A stretch of 41,535 bases of DNA from Acidobacteriota bacterium (GCA_022827025.1 JAJDTT010000178.1:1-41535), one strand, 5' to 3'; shown: positions 16,030-24,752, counted from the first letter of the stretch. The notes: generated by a model not told the origin, from the sequence alone. Program-made: numbers and translations.

Positions 16030-18216
16030 TCAGATTCGCCGAAGCGTCATTCTGCTCGATCGACGTCCGGGTTTCCTGTTGCCCGGTTGAGATGTCGTTC
16101 CGGCCCGCTCAATGAAGACTTCCTGGGCCGCTCGCGCCGGCTGTCCAGGTTCAGGCGAACGTCCCACGTACGTTCCGTCCGGCCGGCAGTCCCACGCCGA
16201 CGCATTGTCGCTCTCGTAGACCCCCAGGATCTCTTCCAGCTCCTGCTTCAGGTCCGGGTTCCGAACCGGCACGACGGTCTCCACCCTTTTCTTCAGGTTC
16301 CGCTTCATCCAGTCCGCGGACCCGAGGAAGTATTCGGGATCGCCGCCGTTGACGAAACGGTAAATCCGGCTGTGCTCCAGAAAGCGCCCCAGGACGCTGA
16401 ACACCCGAATGTTCTCGGACAGCCCCGGGACTCCGGGCCTGAGGCAGCAGAGTCCCCGAATGTTCAGGGTAACGGGCACTCCGGCCTGGCCCGCCTTGTA
16501 GAGCTCCCGAATGATTCCCGCGTCCTGGAGTTGATTCATCTTGGCGTGGATGCCGCAGGGTCTGCCGGCGGACGCATGTTTGGCTTCGCGCCGGATGAGC
16601 TGATTGAATCGCTTTCGCATGGCCACCGGCGCGACGATCATCTGCGAGTACCCGGTGTGCGGCGTCTTTCCCGTCAGCGCGTTGAAGACCGCCGCGATGT
16701 CGCGGCAGATCTCCGGGTCGGAGGTCAGGATCCCCACGTCCTCGTACACTTTCGCCGTTCCCGTATGGTAGTTGCCCGTTCCCACGTGGGCGTAGTGGCG
16801 GATCCTTCCCTGCTCTTCTTCTCGAAGCACCAGGGCCAGCTTGACGTGGGTCTTGAGCCGCTCCACGCCGTAGGCCACGTGGACGCCCTCGTTCTCCAGG
16901 TACTTCCCCCAGGCGATGTTGGGAGCCTCGTCGAACCGGGCCGTGACCTCCACCAGCACCGCCACCTGTTTCCCTCGACGGGCGGCTTCGGCCAGCGCCT
17001 TGACGATGGGCGAATCTCCGCTGGTCCGGTAGATGGTCAGCTTGATGGCCAAGACGTCCGGATCGACGGCGGCGGCCTCGATGAACTTCAGGACCGACGA
17101 GTCGAAGCTGTGATAGGGATGATGAAGGAGGATGTCTCCGAGGCCGATCTCGTTGAATATGACGGCGGGCCGGCCATATTCCAGGCGGCGCAGGCGGGGA
17201 TGCGTCATGGGCCGGTGAGGCGCGAATCGGAGGTTCTCACAATTGCCCGGATTGAATTCGGCCAGGTCGCTGAGCCTGAGCAGTTGCCTGGTGGGATAGA
17301 GATCAGCGGACTCCAACTCCAACTGCCGGATCAGCCACTTGGCGAGCTTTGCGGGCATGTCCGGATTCACTTGGAGCCGCACCGCGCCCGCGAAGCGCCG
17401 GGCCTTCAGCTCGCCGCTCACTTGCTGAATGATGCTCCCCGGCGCCTGGGACTCGTCCTCCAACAGGTCCCGGAACCGGTCCGGATCTCCCGAACTGCCC
17501 CTGGTCACGCGGAAGGCGTAGATTCCCAGCGGAGGGATCTCCGGGTACAACAGGTCGATGTTCCCGGCGATCACCTGCTCCAAGGGCGTGAAACCCGAGC
17601 CGTCCGGGAGCGGCACCCACCGGGGACGATTGTCCGGCACCTTGATCCGGACGAAACGCTCGCGTCCATCGTCATCGGTGAAAAGGATCGCCAGATTCAG
17701 TCCCAGGTTGCTGATGAAGGGGAAGGGGTGCTCCGGGTCCACGGCCAGCGGCGTCAGGATCGGCATCACCGTATCTTGGAAATACTCCCGCAGGTGTTGT
17801 CTCTGCGACTTCTGCAACCGATCGTAATCGACGATGCCGACTCCCTCGGCGGCCATGGCCGGGCCCAGATCCCCCAACAGCGTCTCGCCCAGCCTCCTGG
17901 ACTGATTCCGCAGTTCGATCTGGCAGGCCCGGAACACGGTTTCGGGCGAGCGGCCGTCGATGGTGGTTTTCTTGGAACGATTTCGGATCTGGCGCTTCAA
18001 CCCGCTGATCCGCTTCATGAAGAACTCGTCATGGAGCATGCCGGCGATTCCGGCGAATTTGACTCGCTCCAGGAGGGGAAGTTCGCGATTCTCCACCAGG
18101 GCGACCACGCGGCTGGCGAAGCCCAGCCAGCTCAGTTCGCGGTTGAGATAGGCTTCCGGGGAATTGACTGCCATGCGGGACCGGGCCGAGGACGAAGTTC
18201 CAGAAACTGCTGACAT
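16030..18216 (-). CDS. ppk: Polyphosphate kinase 1
   Basis: A 728-residue PPK1, which reversibly makes polyphosphate from ATP at the membrane. The N-terminal domain starts with YLNRELSWLGFA, followed by the head domain and two phospholipase-D-like catalytic domains. The autophosphorylated histidine lies in HVGTGNYHTGTAKVYED (about residue 475), and a second active-site His is in LEHSRIYRF (about 614). It has a longer than usual C-terminal tail rich in Arg and Gly. The start could be 18216 (GGAAA about 9 bases upstream) or the Met at 18174, from which the conserved region begins. Divergent from ppx, with about 214 bases of shared upstream DNA that include a hairpin repeat block. Confidence 0.95.
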   Translation of the reverse strand: MSAVSGTSSSARSRMAVNSPEAYLNRELSWLGFASRVVALVENRELPLLERVKFAGIAGMLHDEFFMKRISGLKRQIRNRSKKTTIDGRSPETVFRACQIELRNQSRRLGETLLGDLGPAMAAEGVGIVDYDRLQKSQRQHLREYFQDTVMPILTPLAVDPEHPFPFISNLGLNLAILFTDDDGRERFVRIKVPDNRPRWVPLPDGSGFTPLEQVIAGNIDLLYPEIPPLGIYAFRVTRGSSGDPDRFRDLLEDESQAPGSIIQQVSGELKARRFAGAVRLQVNPDMPAKLAKWLIRQLELESADLYPTRQLLRLSDLAEFNPGNCENLRFAPHRPMTHPRLRRLEYGRPAVIFNEIGLGDILLHHPYHSFDSSVLKFIEAAAVDPDVLAIKLTIYRTSGDSPIVKALAEAARRGKQVAVLVEVTARFDEAPNIAWGKYLENEGVHVAYGVERLKTHVKLALVLREEEQGRIRHYAHVGTGNYHTGTAKVYEDVGILTSDPEICRDIAAVFNALTGKTPHTGYSQMIVAPVAMRKRFNQLIRREAKHASAGRPCGIHAKMNQLQDAGIIRELYKAGQAGVPVTLNIRGLCCLRPGVPGLSENIRVFSVLGRFLEHSRIYRFVNGGDPEYFLGSADWMKRNLKKRVETVVPVRNPDLKQELEEILGVYESDNASAWDCRPDGTYVGRSPEPGQPARAAQEVFIERAGTTSQPGNRKPGRRSSRMTLRRI

Positions 18217-18304
18217 TGTGAAGTTTCCATAAATTGGACCACAACCAACCCGAGTTCTTCAAGAGAACGGGACACCGGACTTTCCCAATTTTCTCTCCCG
18301 GTCC

Positions 18305-18390
18305 GCAGGGGCGACCCTTGTGGCCGCCCTCGCGGTGCAAAAACCAAAGAGGGCACCCGCAAGGGAAAGGGCACCCACAAGGGGTGCCCC
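18305..18390. repeat. Intergenic palindromic repeat block between ppk and ppx
   Basis: Two GC-rich hairpins and a half copy. GGGCGACC (18309-18316) pairs with GGCCGCCC (18322-18329) with one mismatch. The perfect 8-base stem GGGCACCC (18369-18376) / GGGTGCCC (18382-18389) encloses ACAAG. A related unpaired GGGCACCCGCAAGGG lies between them. The pattern is that of small repeated intergenic palindromes found in many high-GC genomes rather than a single terminator, since no T-run follows on either strand. Confidence 0.6.
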
Positions 18391-18430
18391 TACTTGCCAG
18401 ATTTTCATGCTCTCCTATTATCAATCACTT

Positions 18431-19927
18431 ATGGAAACCCTCGACCGGCATTCGGTGGCCGCCGTGGACCTGGGATCCAACAGCTTCCACATGATCGTGG
18501 CGCGCGCCCGAACGGGAGACGTCCTGGTCCTGGACCGGCTGCGGGAGATGGTCCAGTTGGCAGCGGGACTCGACTCCTCCAGGCGCCTCTCCGGCGACGC
18601 CCGGCTTCGAGCCCTGGACTGCCTGAGGCGCTTCGGCCAGCGGGTGATGTACATGGCGCCCGAAAGAGTCCGCGCCGTGGGAACCAACACCTTCCGGAGC
18701 GCTCACGACGCTCAGGATTTTCTGATCCAGGCCGAAGCCGCCCTGGGCCACCCCATCGAGACCATCTCCGGTATCGAGGAGGCCCGCCTCATCTACCAGG
18801 GAGTCGTCCACGGCCTGGCCAGTCCGGCCGGACGCAAGCTGGTGGTGGACATCGGTGGCGGCAGCACCGAGCTGATCGCCGGAGAATCCTTCGACGCCGT
18901 CCGGATGGAGAGCCTCTTTCTCGGCTGTGTCTCCATGAGCCGCACCTACTTCGCCGATGGCGAAATTACTTCCCATCGCTGGCAGCAAGCGGAGCTGGCG
19001 GCGCTCCAGGAATTCGAATCGGTCCAGGCACGCTACCGGGATTTCGATTGGGACGAGGCCCTGGGAGCTTCGGGCACCGTCCGCACCATCCAGGCCGTGG
19101 TCCGGAACGCCGGCTGGAGCCGCGGCGGGATCACCCCCAAGAGTCTCAGGCGCCTCAGAGACGCCGTCCTCAAAACCGGCGCCGCCGGCAAGCTGCGCTT
19201 CAACGGACTGCGCCGGGCGCGCCGCGGCGTCTTCCCCGGCGGACTGGTCGTGCTCATGGCGGCGTTCGAATCGCTGGGGGTCGATCGCATGCGCTCGGCC
19301 GACGGCGCGCTTCGAGAGGGCCTCCTCTACGACCTGGTGGGGCGCATCCGCGAAGAGGACGTCCGCGGCCAGACCGTCGACTCCTTGTCCGAGCGCTACC
19401 ACGTGGACCGGCCCCACGCCGAGCGGATCCGGACCACGGCGCTGGACTTCCTGAACCAGACCGCCCAAAGCTGGGAACTGGACACCAAGGAAGCCCGGCT
19501 GTTGCTCTCCTGGGCGGCCCAGTTGCACGAGATCGGACTCGACATCGCCCACCATCACTACCACAAGCACGGCGAGTACATCATTGCCCAATCCGACCTG
19601 CTGGGCTTTTCCCGGGAGGAGCAAAAGCTGCTGGCCACGCTGGTCCGCGCGCACCGCCGGAAGTTCCCGGTTTCGGTGTTCAAGCAGTTGCCGGCACAGC
19701 AGCGTTCCAGCGCCGAACGGCTGGCCATCCTGCTCCGGCTTTCGGCCTTGCTGCATCGCAGCCGGTTCTCGATCCCCTTGCCTGAACCTCGGCTTCGCGT
19801 CGAGGAGAAGCGAGTGACCGTGGAGTTTCCCGCCGGTTGGCTGCGGCGGCATCCCCTCACGGGCGCCGACCTGGATGAAGAGACGGCGTATCTCCGTTCA
19901 GGCGGCTACACGCTCCGTTTCTCGTGA
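18431..19927 (+). CDS. ppx: Ppx/GppA exopolyphosphatase with HD domain
   Basis: A 498-residue Ppx/GppA phosphatase. The ASKHA ATPase-like core contains VAAVDLGSNSFHMIVAR near the start and VVDIGGGSTELIAGE (about 135-150), the two phosphate loops. The C-terminal third is an HD-type helical domain (LSWAAQLHEIGLDIAHHHYH) typical of the long-form enzyme. It cleaves terminal phosphate from polyphosphate and, in many species, pppGpp. I chose ATG 18431; an ATG at 18407 is in frame but the conserved region starts with METLDRHSVAAVDLG. Divergent partner of ppk and upstream of sixA, so the three form a polyphosphate/phosphate signalling locus. Confidence 0.92.
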   Translation: METLDRHSVAAVDLGSNSFHMIVARARTGDVLVLDRLREMVQLAAGLDSSRRLSGDARLRALDCLRRFGQRVMYMAPERVRAVGTNTFRSAHDAQDFLIQAEAALGHPIETISGIEEARLIYQGVVHGLASPAGRKLVVDIGGGSTELIAGESFDAVRMESLFLGCVSMSRTYFADGEITSHRWQQAELAALQEFESVQARYRDFDWDEALGASGTVRTIQAVVRNAGWSRGGITPKSLRRLRDAVLKTGAAGKLRFNGLRRARRGVFPGGLVVLMAAFESLGVDRMRSADGALREGLLYDLVGRIREEDVRGQTVDSLSERYHVDRPHAERIRTTALDFLNQTAQSWELDTKEARLLLSWAAQLHEIGLDIAHHHYHKHGEYIIAQSDLLGFSREEQKLLATLVRAHRRKFPVSVFKQLPAQQRSSAERLAILLRLSALLHRSRFSIPLPEPRLRVEEKRVTVEFPAGWLRRHPLTGADLDEETAYLRSGGYTLRFS

Positions 19928-20073
19928 GCGCGAACGGCGGGCGCCACCACTCGGCGGACTCATCCCTTTCCGAATTCGCCTGGCGGCGACGGCTCCGAGA
20001 GGTCTCCGGCTCTTGTTGGGAAGGCTCCGAGGGTCGGTTCCCGAGACCAGGAACGATCTCCACTCTTCCTGGG

Positions 20074-20101
20074 TTGCACGCTTGACGAGGGGCCGTAGTA
20101 A
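20074..20101 (+). promoter_or_regulatory. Possible sigma-70-type promoter of sixA
   Basis: TTGCAC (20074-20079) and TAGTAA (20096-20101) are 16 bases apart, 39 bases before the sixA ATG. A similar TAGTAAACTG string occurs at 74-83 before the first gene of the window. Inferred from position and spacing only. Confidence 0.35.
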
Positions 20102-20140
20102 ACTGGCTGTACTTCGGATAATGACAGGATTCAGCCCGTC

Positions 20141-20641
20141 ATGAAACAACTGCTCATTTTTCGGCACGCCAAATCGGATTGGAACGCCGCGTACCGGTTT
20201 GACCACGATCGTCCGCTGGCGCGGCGGGGCATCGCCGCCGCCAAACGGATGGGACGTTTCCTCGCCCGCTTGGGCCAGGTCCCGGACCGGGTGATCTCCT
20301 CCTCCGCCGTCCGGGCGTGGCAGACCGTGGAACTGGCCGCCCAAGCCGGCGAATGGCCCTGTCCCCTGGAAGCCACGGGCGATCTGTACGACACCACCGC
20401 GGACGAGGTGCTGGAGATCATCCGCGGCTGCTCCGATACCGATTCGCGCCTGCTGGTGGCCGGACACCAACCCACCTGTTCCTCGCTGGCCGGCCGGCTC
20501 ATCGGGAGAGGCCAGATGAGATTCCCCACCGCGGCCATGGCCCGGATCGACCTGCCGTGGGACCGTTGGGGGAACGTCCGTTGGGACGAGGGGAGCCTGA
20601 CCTGGTTCGTCACTCCGAAGCTGCTGAAATCCGTGATGTAG
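20141..20641 (+). CDS. sixA: Phosphohistidine phosphatase SixA family
   Basis: A 166-residue histidine phosphatase of the SixA/phosphoglycerate-mutase superfamily. The catalytic motif RHAKSDW (8-14) supplies His9, and the second histidine is in LLVAGHQPTC. SixA removes phosphate from phosphohistidines on PTS or phosphorelay proteins. The compact length fits the family. A separate promoter candidate and a 213-base gap suggest it is not strictly coupled to ppx. It converges with the VOC gene 34 bases downstream. Confidence 0.88.
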   Translation: MKQLLIFRHAKSDWNAAYRFDHDRPLARRGIAAAKRMGRFLARLGQVPDRVISSSAVRAWQTVELAAQAGEWPCPLEATGDLYDTTADEVLEIIRGCSDTDSRLLVAGHQPTCSSLAGRLIGRGQMRFPTAAMARIDLPWDRWGNVRWDEGSLTWFVTPKLLKSVM

Positions 20642-20675
20642 GGGCTTCCGGAGCGCCCCGGTCCCGGCACGCGGG

Positions 20676-21143
20676 CTAGTGCCAGTACTGGAGCTCGACG
20701 ATGTTGCCTTCCGGGTCGGTCATGTAGATGAGGGTGAGCCGGCCCTCTTCCCGGATGTCCAGGGTGGTCACGCTCCCCAGATCCGCACCTCCCCACTCCA
20801 GCACTTGAAGGCGCTTCTTTTCCAGGTCGTCCACCTGAAAGGCGATATGGGCGAAGCCGGGCCGGTTGACGGCCGGGGCCGGGCGCCGGGCATTCTCGTC
20901 GAATTGGAAGATCTCAAGCGTGGGGCCGCCTTCGCCATATCCGGGAAGCTTCAGATGGACGCCCTCCATGTGGACTCCCTCGAGACCGGTGAGGGCGTCG
21001 ATGTGCGCTCCCTGCCGATCCCGTTCCGTCCCCACCTGACGGCAGTCGAAGACCTCCACGTAGAATTTCACCATCGCTCTCCAATCATCGGCGACCAGGT
21101 TGGTGTGAGCGTAGCGGATGCCTCGGCGTCGTCTTTCAGGCAT
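20676..21143 (-). CDS. VOC (glyoxalase) superfamily protein
   Basis: A 155-residue VOC protein: RRGIRYAHTNLVADDWRAMV opens the first module, FAHIAFQVDDLEKKRLQVLE the second, and MTDPEGNIVELQYWH the end. The putative metal ligands are the two histidines at the module starts and the Glu residues in TLEIF and VELQY. I chose ATG 21143 because GGAGA lies about 9 bases upstream; the longer frame upstream is the antitoxin-gene shadow. Its start overlaps the end of the AbrB-like gene by 8 bases, so the two are probably one transcript. Not closely related to the VOC gene at 3698. Confidence 0.8.
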   Translation of the reverse strand: MPERRRRGIRYAHTNLVADDWRAMVKFYVEVFDCRQVGTERDRQGAHIDALTGLEGVHMEGVHLKLPGYGEGGPTLEIFQFDENARRPAPAVNRPGFAHIAFQVDDLEKKRLQVLEWGGADLGSVTTLDIREEGRLTLIYMTDPEGNIVELQYWH

Positions 21144-21405
21144 TCGGTCGTGTCTCCTGCAAACAGAACGTACCGGACAGAGTGTCCGTCGATTCGGAAG
21201 CGATGGGAGTGAAGAACCCTTTCTCGGGACAACTGAGCAACCAGTCGACCAGACCCTCGTTCGGTGGTTTCGTCCGCCGAACGAATCGATACACACCTCG
21301 ATCCAAACGCTCGACGTCGAACTCCTGACCGGGCTCGATTTGGTCCTGTTTCCGGAACTCGGCCGGCAACACGATGTGTCCCTCGGATGAAATCGTGGTC
21401 TTCAT
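21136..21405 (-). CDS. AbrB/MazE-like antitoxin, no toxin beside it
   Basis: An 89-residue protein with an N-terminal swapped-hairpin AbrB/SpoVT DNA-binding domain: KTTISSEGHIVLPAEFRKQD, then IEPGQEFDVERLDRGVYRFV. The tail (LVDWLLSCPEKGFF) resembles the toxin-binding extension of VapB/MazE antitoxins. No PIN or MazF gene follows; the next gene is the VOC protein, overlapping by 8 bases. It may be an orphan, a relic of a TA pair, or a small regulator of the VOC gene. Confidence 0.75.
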   Translation of the reverse strand: MKTTISSEGHIVLPAEFRKQDQIEPGQEFDVERLDRGVYRFVRRTKPPNEGLVDWLLSCPEKGFFTPIASESTDTLSGTFCLQETRPNA

Positions 21406-21704
21406 ACCGAATACGATAGTGACTTACCATGCTGGACGTCGAGTCCGGGAGTCCTTCGCCCACTGGTAATGTTCGGAACTGGTACTCCGGAACTGATGGC
21501 CGGCTCGCGACCGGACCAGCCGGGAATACCGTCCGCTTCCGTCCCCTGCTGCGGCGTGATCCCAAACCGGGGTCGGGGTATGATCTCATGGACCGAGCCG
21601 GACAGATCGTCCCTCCAGGATAGATTCCAAGCCTGTTTCAATCCCATGCGAACGCATCCGAGAAGATTGTCCTGCAGGCCGGCGTCAGGCGGGGAGAACT
21701 CCTG
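21406..21704. other. Intergenic region between antitoxin and symporter
   Basis: About 300 bases between divergent genes. No convincing coding frame or RNA gene was found. It must hold the promoters of both flanking genes; a TATGAT-like box near 21578 is the only element that stands out, and no matching -35 box is evident. Confidence 0.4.
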
Positions 21705-23324
21705 GTGAGACTCCACCTCGTCGATCACCTGATCCTGATCGCCTACCTCGTGGGCATGATGATGCTGGGCTGGAGGCTGTCCAAGCGGCAGCACAGCGAC
21801 GAGGAGTATTTCCTGGGCGGCCGCCGCATGCCCTGGTTTGCCGTCGGGGTGAGCCTGATCGCCACTCTGCTCTCCAGCGTCGCCTACCTGGGGACCCCGG
21901 GGGTGGTCTGGCGCTTCGGCTTCGCCATCTTCCTGAACACGCTGGTGGGCATCGGTATCACCATCGTGCTGGTTCTGTTCGTCACCATCCCCTTCTTCGT
22001 CCGATTCCGCTTCACCACCGCCTACGAGTACCTGGAACACCGGTTCAACCTCTCGGTGCGGCTTCTCGGAGCCACCATGTTCCTCCTGTTCATGACCATC
22101 TACATGGGCGTGATCGTGCTCCTCTCCGCCCGGGCGCTGGCCGTCGCCACCGGGCTGCCCCTGGTGCTCATCATCGTCAGTGTGGGGACCGTCGCCACCC
22201 TCTACACCATGATGGGCGGGATCCGGGCCGTGATCTGGACCGACGTGATCCAGGTCGCCCTGCTGGTGGGGGGCGGCCTGTTCGCCATCGGGTACGTGGC
22301 CATGTCCACAGGGTCGGGGCCGCTGGACTGGATTCAGGCCGTGAACGCCAGGGACAACGAGAGCATCCCTCTGGCGTCATTGGACCCCACCATTCCGGCC
22401 ACCGTGGTCACCCTCATCCTGGGAGGCTGCCTCTGGACCCTGATGTCCCACACCGCCAACCAGACCATCATGCAGCGCTACTTCTCGACGGTGGACATGA
22501 GGGCGGCCAAGCGCAGCTACGTCACCAGCGCCGCCGTAGACGTCCTGCTGCTGGTGCTGCTCACGGTCATCGGCGCCAGCCTGATCTACTACTTCACCCA
22601 GGGCGCCGGAACGCTCCCTCCGGACCTGGACCCGGCCAGCGGCAAGGACCGCGACGGCATCTTTCCCTACTTCGTCGCCACCCGCATTCCCGCCGGACTC
22701 GCAGGCGCCATCTTCGCCGCCCTTCTGGCCGCCTCCATGTCCACCATCGACTCGGGCGTCAACTCCTTCGCCACCGTGGCCACCGTGGACTTCGGCCGGC
22801 TGCGCCGGCGGAAGACGGAAAACCACGTGGCCCAGGCCCGTGTCATCACGGTCGTCGTGGGACTGGCCGTCACCCTGTTCGCAGTATTCTTCGACCGGCT
22901 GACCGGCACCGCCGACATCCCGACGATCCTCCCCAAGACCTTCAACTCGCTGGCAGGCGGGTTGGGAGGATTGTTCCTGGCCGGCATGTTGATCCCCCGG
23001 GCCGGCAGCCGGGCGGTCTGGCCCGCGGCCCTGGTGGGTGTCGTTTCAGCGCTCGCCGTCGCCTACTCGGGAGAACTGCTTCGCTACCTTGGGCCTTCGG
23101 CCGTCGACATGGTGGGTGGTTGGCTGGGGACGGAGTTCGCGCAGCGGCTGGCCGCCCAGGGGATGGGCTTCACCTGGATCATCCCATCCTCCACCGCGGC
23201 CAGCCTGGGGACGGCGTGGTTGCTGAGCTTCGTCTTTCCCAACCGGGACCCGGAGAGAGTCCGCGGACTCACCTGGTCCACGCGCCGGGAACCGTCTCCC
23301 TACACCGGCCAGGGCCGAGCCTGA
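21705..23324 (+). CDS. Sodium/solute symporter (SSS family)
   Basis: A 539-residue membrane protein with about 13 hydrophobic segments, typical of the SSS family (SGLT/PutP/sialic acid transporters). Diagnostic features are EEYFLGGRRMPWFAVGVSL after TM1, YEYLEHRFN, AVIWTDVIQVALLVGG and the AALLAASMSTIDSGVNS stretch of TM8 that forms part of the sodium site. It imports a sugar, sugar acid or related solute with Na+. The start is GTG 21705, with GGGGAGAA about 7 bases upstream. It faces the SelA-like gene tail to tail. The sugar-acid and polysaccharide genes downstream make a uronate or aldonate a reasonable substrate guess. Confidence 0.88.
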   Translation: MRLHLVDHLILIAYLVGMMMLGWRLSKRQHSDEEYFLGGRRMPWFAVGVSLIATLLSSVAYLGTPGVVWRFGFAIFLNTLVGIGITIVLVLFVTIPFFVRFRFTTAYEYLEHRFNLSVRLLGATMFLLFMTIYMGVIVLLSARALAVATGLPLVLIIVSVGTVATLYTMMGGIRAVIWTDVIQVALLVGGGLFAIGYVAMSTGSGPLDWIQAVNARDNESIPLASLDPTIPATVVTLILGGCLWTLMSHTANQTIMQRYFSTVDMRAAKRSYVTSAAVDVLLLVLLTVIGASLIYYFTQGAGTLPPDLDPASGKDRDGIFPYFVATRIPAGLAGAIFAALLAASMSTIDSGVNSFATVATVDFGRLRRRKTENHVAQARVITVVVGLAVTLFAVFFDRLTGTADIPTILPKTFNSLAGGLGGLFLAGMLIPRAGSRAVWPAALVGVVSALAVAYSGELLRYLGPSAVDMVGGWLGTEFAQRLAAQGMGFTWIIPSSTAASLGTAWLLSFVFPNRDPERVRGLTWSTRREPSPYTGQGRA

Positions 23325-23331
23325 TCCCGGT

Positions 23332-24462
23332 CTACGCCGTCAAGACAGCGGCCACCCGTTGCGCCACGATCTCCGCTTCACCCGGTTCCAGGGTGGCCGG
23401 ATTGAGGAGGATGCCGGACGGGGTCTCCGCCACGATGATGCTGGGGTCTCCTTCCCACAACTCCGCCATCACTTGTCCCGCGGTCTTGGCGACCCGTCGG
23501 GAGTCCCACTCCACGAGCGTGAAGGGCAGGCCGTCGGGATGCACGGCCAAGCCCGTGGATGCGGGAGGCGAATCTCCCTTCCTGGCGCGGACACCCGGAA
23601 CCTGGGACAGGGTCTCGATCATGGAGCCGGAACGCTGTTCCCAACGGTCGTACATCTTTCGCTCGAATTTGGGATCGGACCAGAGCTCCACGGCGGTCAG
23701 GAGACCCGCGATCTCCTCCTTTCCCACCTTCATGGGACGGCCGACGCCGTGGTTGGGGCTGCCGTTCATGGCGCAGGCCTCCACCAGGTCTTTTCGCCCC
23801 AGGATCAGACCGGAGGATTGGGGTCCCCGCAGTCCCTTGCCGCCGCTGAATATGGTGAGGTCGGCTCCCAGCTTCCAGTAGTGACTCAGGATCGAAAAGG
23901 GAGGGAACTCGGCGGCGGCGTCCACGATCACCGGGACCCCGCGGTCATGCGCCAGCTCGATGACTTGATCGATGGGGAGATCGGTGGGGGGAGAATAGGC
24001 CGGAAAGTGGACGACCGCGGCCGTCTGAGGGGTGAAGGCCGGCTCCAGGTGCCAGGGATAGGTTCGATTGGCCAGACCGACGGGGACGATCCGGGCTCCC
24101 GTCAGCCGGATCATGAGCTCGTAGAAGTTGATCTGCATCCGCTGGACGATGACCTCGTCCTTCATCCCGTCCGTGCCGGGCAACTGGTGGATCCGGGCGT
24201 TGCTCGATCCCGTCATGCACGCGGCCACCGAGACCGCGACGCCGGCGGCCGCTCCGTTGGTGATGGCGCAAGCTTCGACTCCTGCCAGTTCGGCGATCCG
24301 GCTCCCCGCCTTTTCCAGGAGTTCCGGGATGCTGACGTGGGACCGGCCGGCCTCCTGCATCGCCGCCACCACCTCCGGGAGCATGATGGACCCGCCGATG
24401 GAGGTCCCGTTGGCGGCGGCGTTGATGCGTTTTTTCACGGCGAGTTGTTCGTAGATGCTCAT
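23332..24462 (-). CDS. PLP-dependent SelA/DgaE-like enzyme
   Basis: A 376-residue fold-type I PLP enzyme. KKRINAAANGTSIGGSIMLP opens the protein, AITNGAAAGVAVSVAACMTG is the phosphate-binding region, IVDAAAEFPP holds the PLP-ring aspartate, and FSGGKGLRGPQSSG carries the Schiff-base lysine. This arrangement matches the SelA-related group, which includes D-glucosaminate-6-phosphate ammonia-lyase (DgaE) and other sugar-acid enzymes, more closely than true selenocysteine synthase (normally larger and with selD/selB nearby). Likely beta-elimination on an amino sugar acid or a hydroxy-amino acid. Convergent with the symporter. Confidence 0.8.
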   Translation of the reverse strand: MSIYEQLAVKKRINAAANGTSIGGSIMLPEVVAAMQEAGRSHVSIPELLEKAGSRIAELAGVEACAITNGAAAGVAVSVAACMTGSSNARIHQLPGTDGMKDEVIVQRMQINFYELMIRLTGARIVPVGLANRTYPWHLEPAFTPQTAAVVHFPAYSPPTDLPIDQVIELAHDRGVPVIVDAAAEFPPFSILSHYWKLGADLTIFSGGKGLRGPQSSGLILGRKDLVEACAMNGSPNHGVGRPMKVGKEEIAGLLTAVELWSDPKFERKMYDRWEQRSGSMIETLSQVPGVRARKGDSPPASTGLAVHPDGLPFTLVEWDSRRVAKTAGQVMAELWEGDPSIIVAETPSGILLNPATLEPGEAEIVAQRVAAVLTA

Positions 24463-24551
24463 GGTTGGTCTGCCTTTCTTGTTCGTCGGGTGAGTATAAG
24501 ATCTCGTGAGCGGTTGTTGGAGAGGTGGCGGGGTGTGCAGGAGGGACTATC

Positions 24552-24720
24552 GTGCCCGTGGGCACCCGACCGGGCGCCTAAAAGGCGCTCCTTCCCAGTC
24601 GGCGACTAGAAAGTCGCCGCTCCAGACGCCCTTCCCAGTCGGCGCCCGGGAGGACGCCGCTCCTGGAGACACGGGGCGACTAGAAATCGCCCCTCCAATT
24701 CGGCGGCAGGGATGCCGCCG
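24552..24720. repeat. Array of five small hairpins sharing a CTAGAAA-type loop
   Basis: Consecutive palindromes: GTGCCC/GGGCAC (24552-24565); GCGCC/GGCGC (24574-24588); GGCGACT-AGAA-AGTCGCC (24601-24618); GGGGCGA-CTAGAAA-TCGCCCC (24673-24693); CGGCGGCA-GGGA-TGCCGCCG (24701-24720). A weaker imperfect one lies near 24641-24659. Most are followed by the spacer CTCC and several preceded by CAGTCGG or AATTCGG, so units repeat as stem-loop plus spacer. A related unit with loop TTTCTAG is at 41200-41218. Stems differ while loop and spacer are kept, the signature of compensated hairpins. Confidence 0.75.
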
Positions 24721-24731
24721 CTCCGCTCCCG

Positions 24732-24740
24732 TGCTAACAT
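24732..24740 (+). promoter_or_regulatory. Extended -10 box before the dehydratase gene
   Basis: TGCTAACAT (TG, one base, TAACAT) lies 13 bases before the ATG at 24753, directly after the hairpin array. It looks like an extended -10 promoter giving a very short leader. There is no clear -35 hexamer. Confidence 0.3.
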
Positions 24741-24752
24741 CGCCAAACCAAG

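Noticed and set aside
16015-18213. A 732-codon plus-strand frame opposite ppk
   Set aside because: It mirrors ppk in antisense, and ppk shows all catalytic motifs. Length alone is not evidence at this GC content.
23332-24462. True selenocysteine synthase SelA
   Set aside because: The protein is shorter than SelA, and no selB, selD or tRNA-Sec gene is visible; the sugar-acid context favours the DgaE-like group.
24552-24720. CRISPR array
   Set aside because: Units are self-complementary hairpins with differing stems and short irregular spacing; there are no constant repeats with unique 30-40 base spacers and no cas genes nearby.
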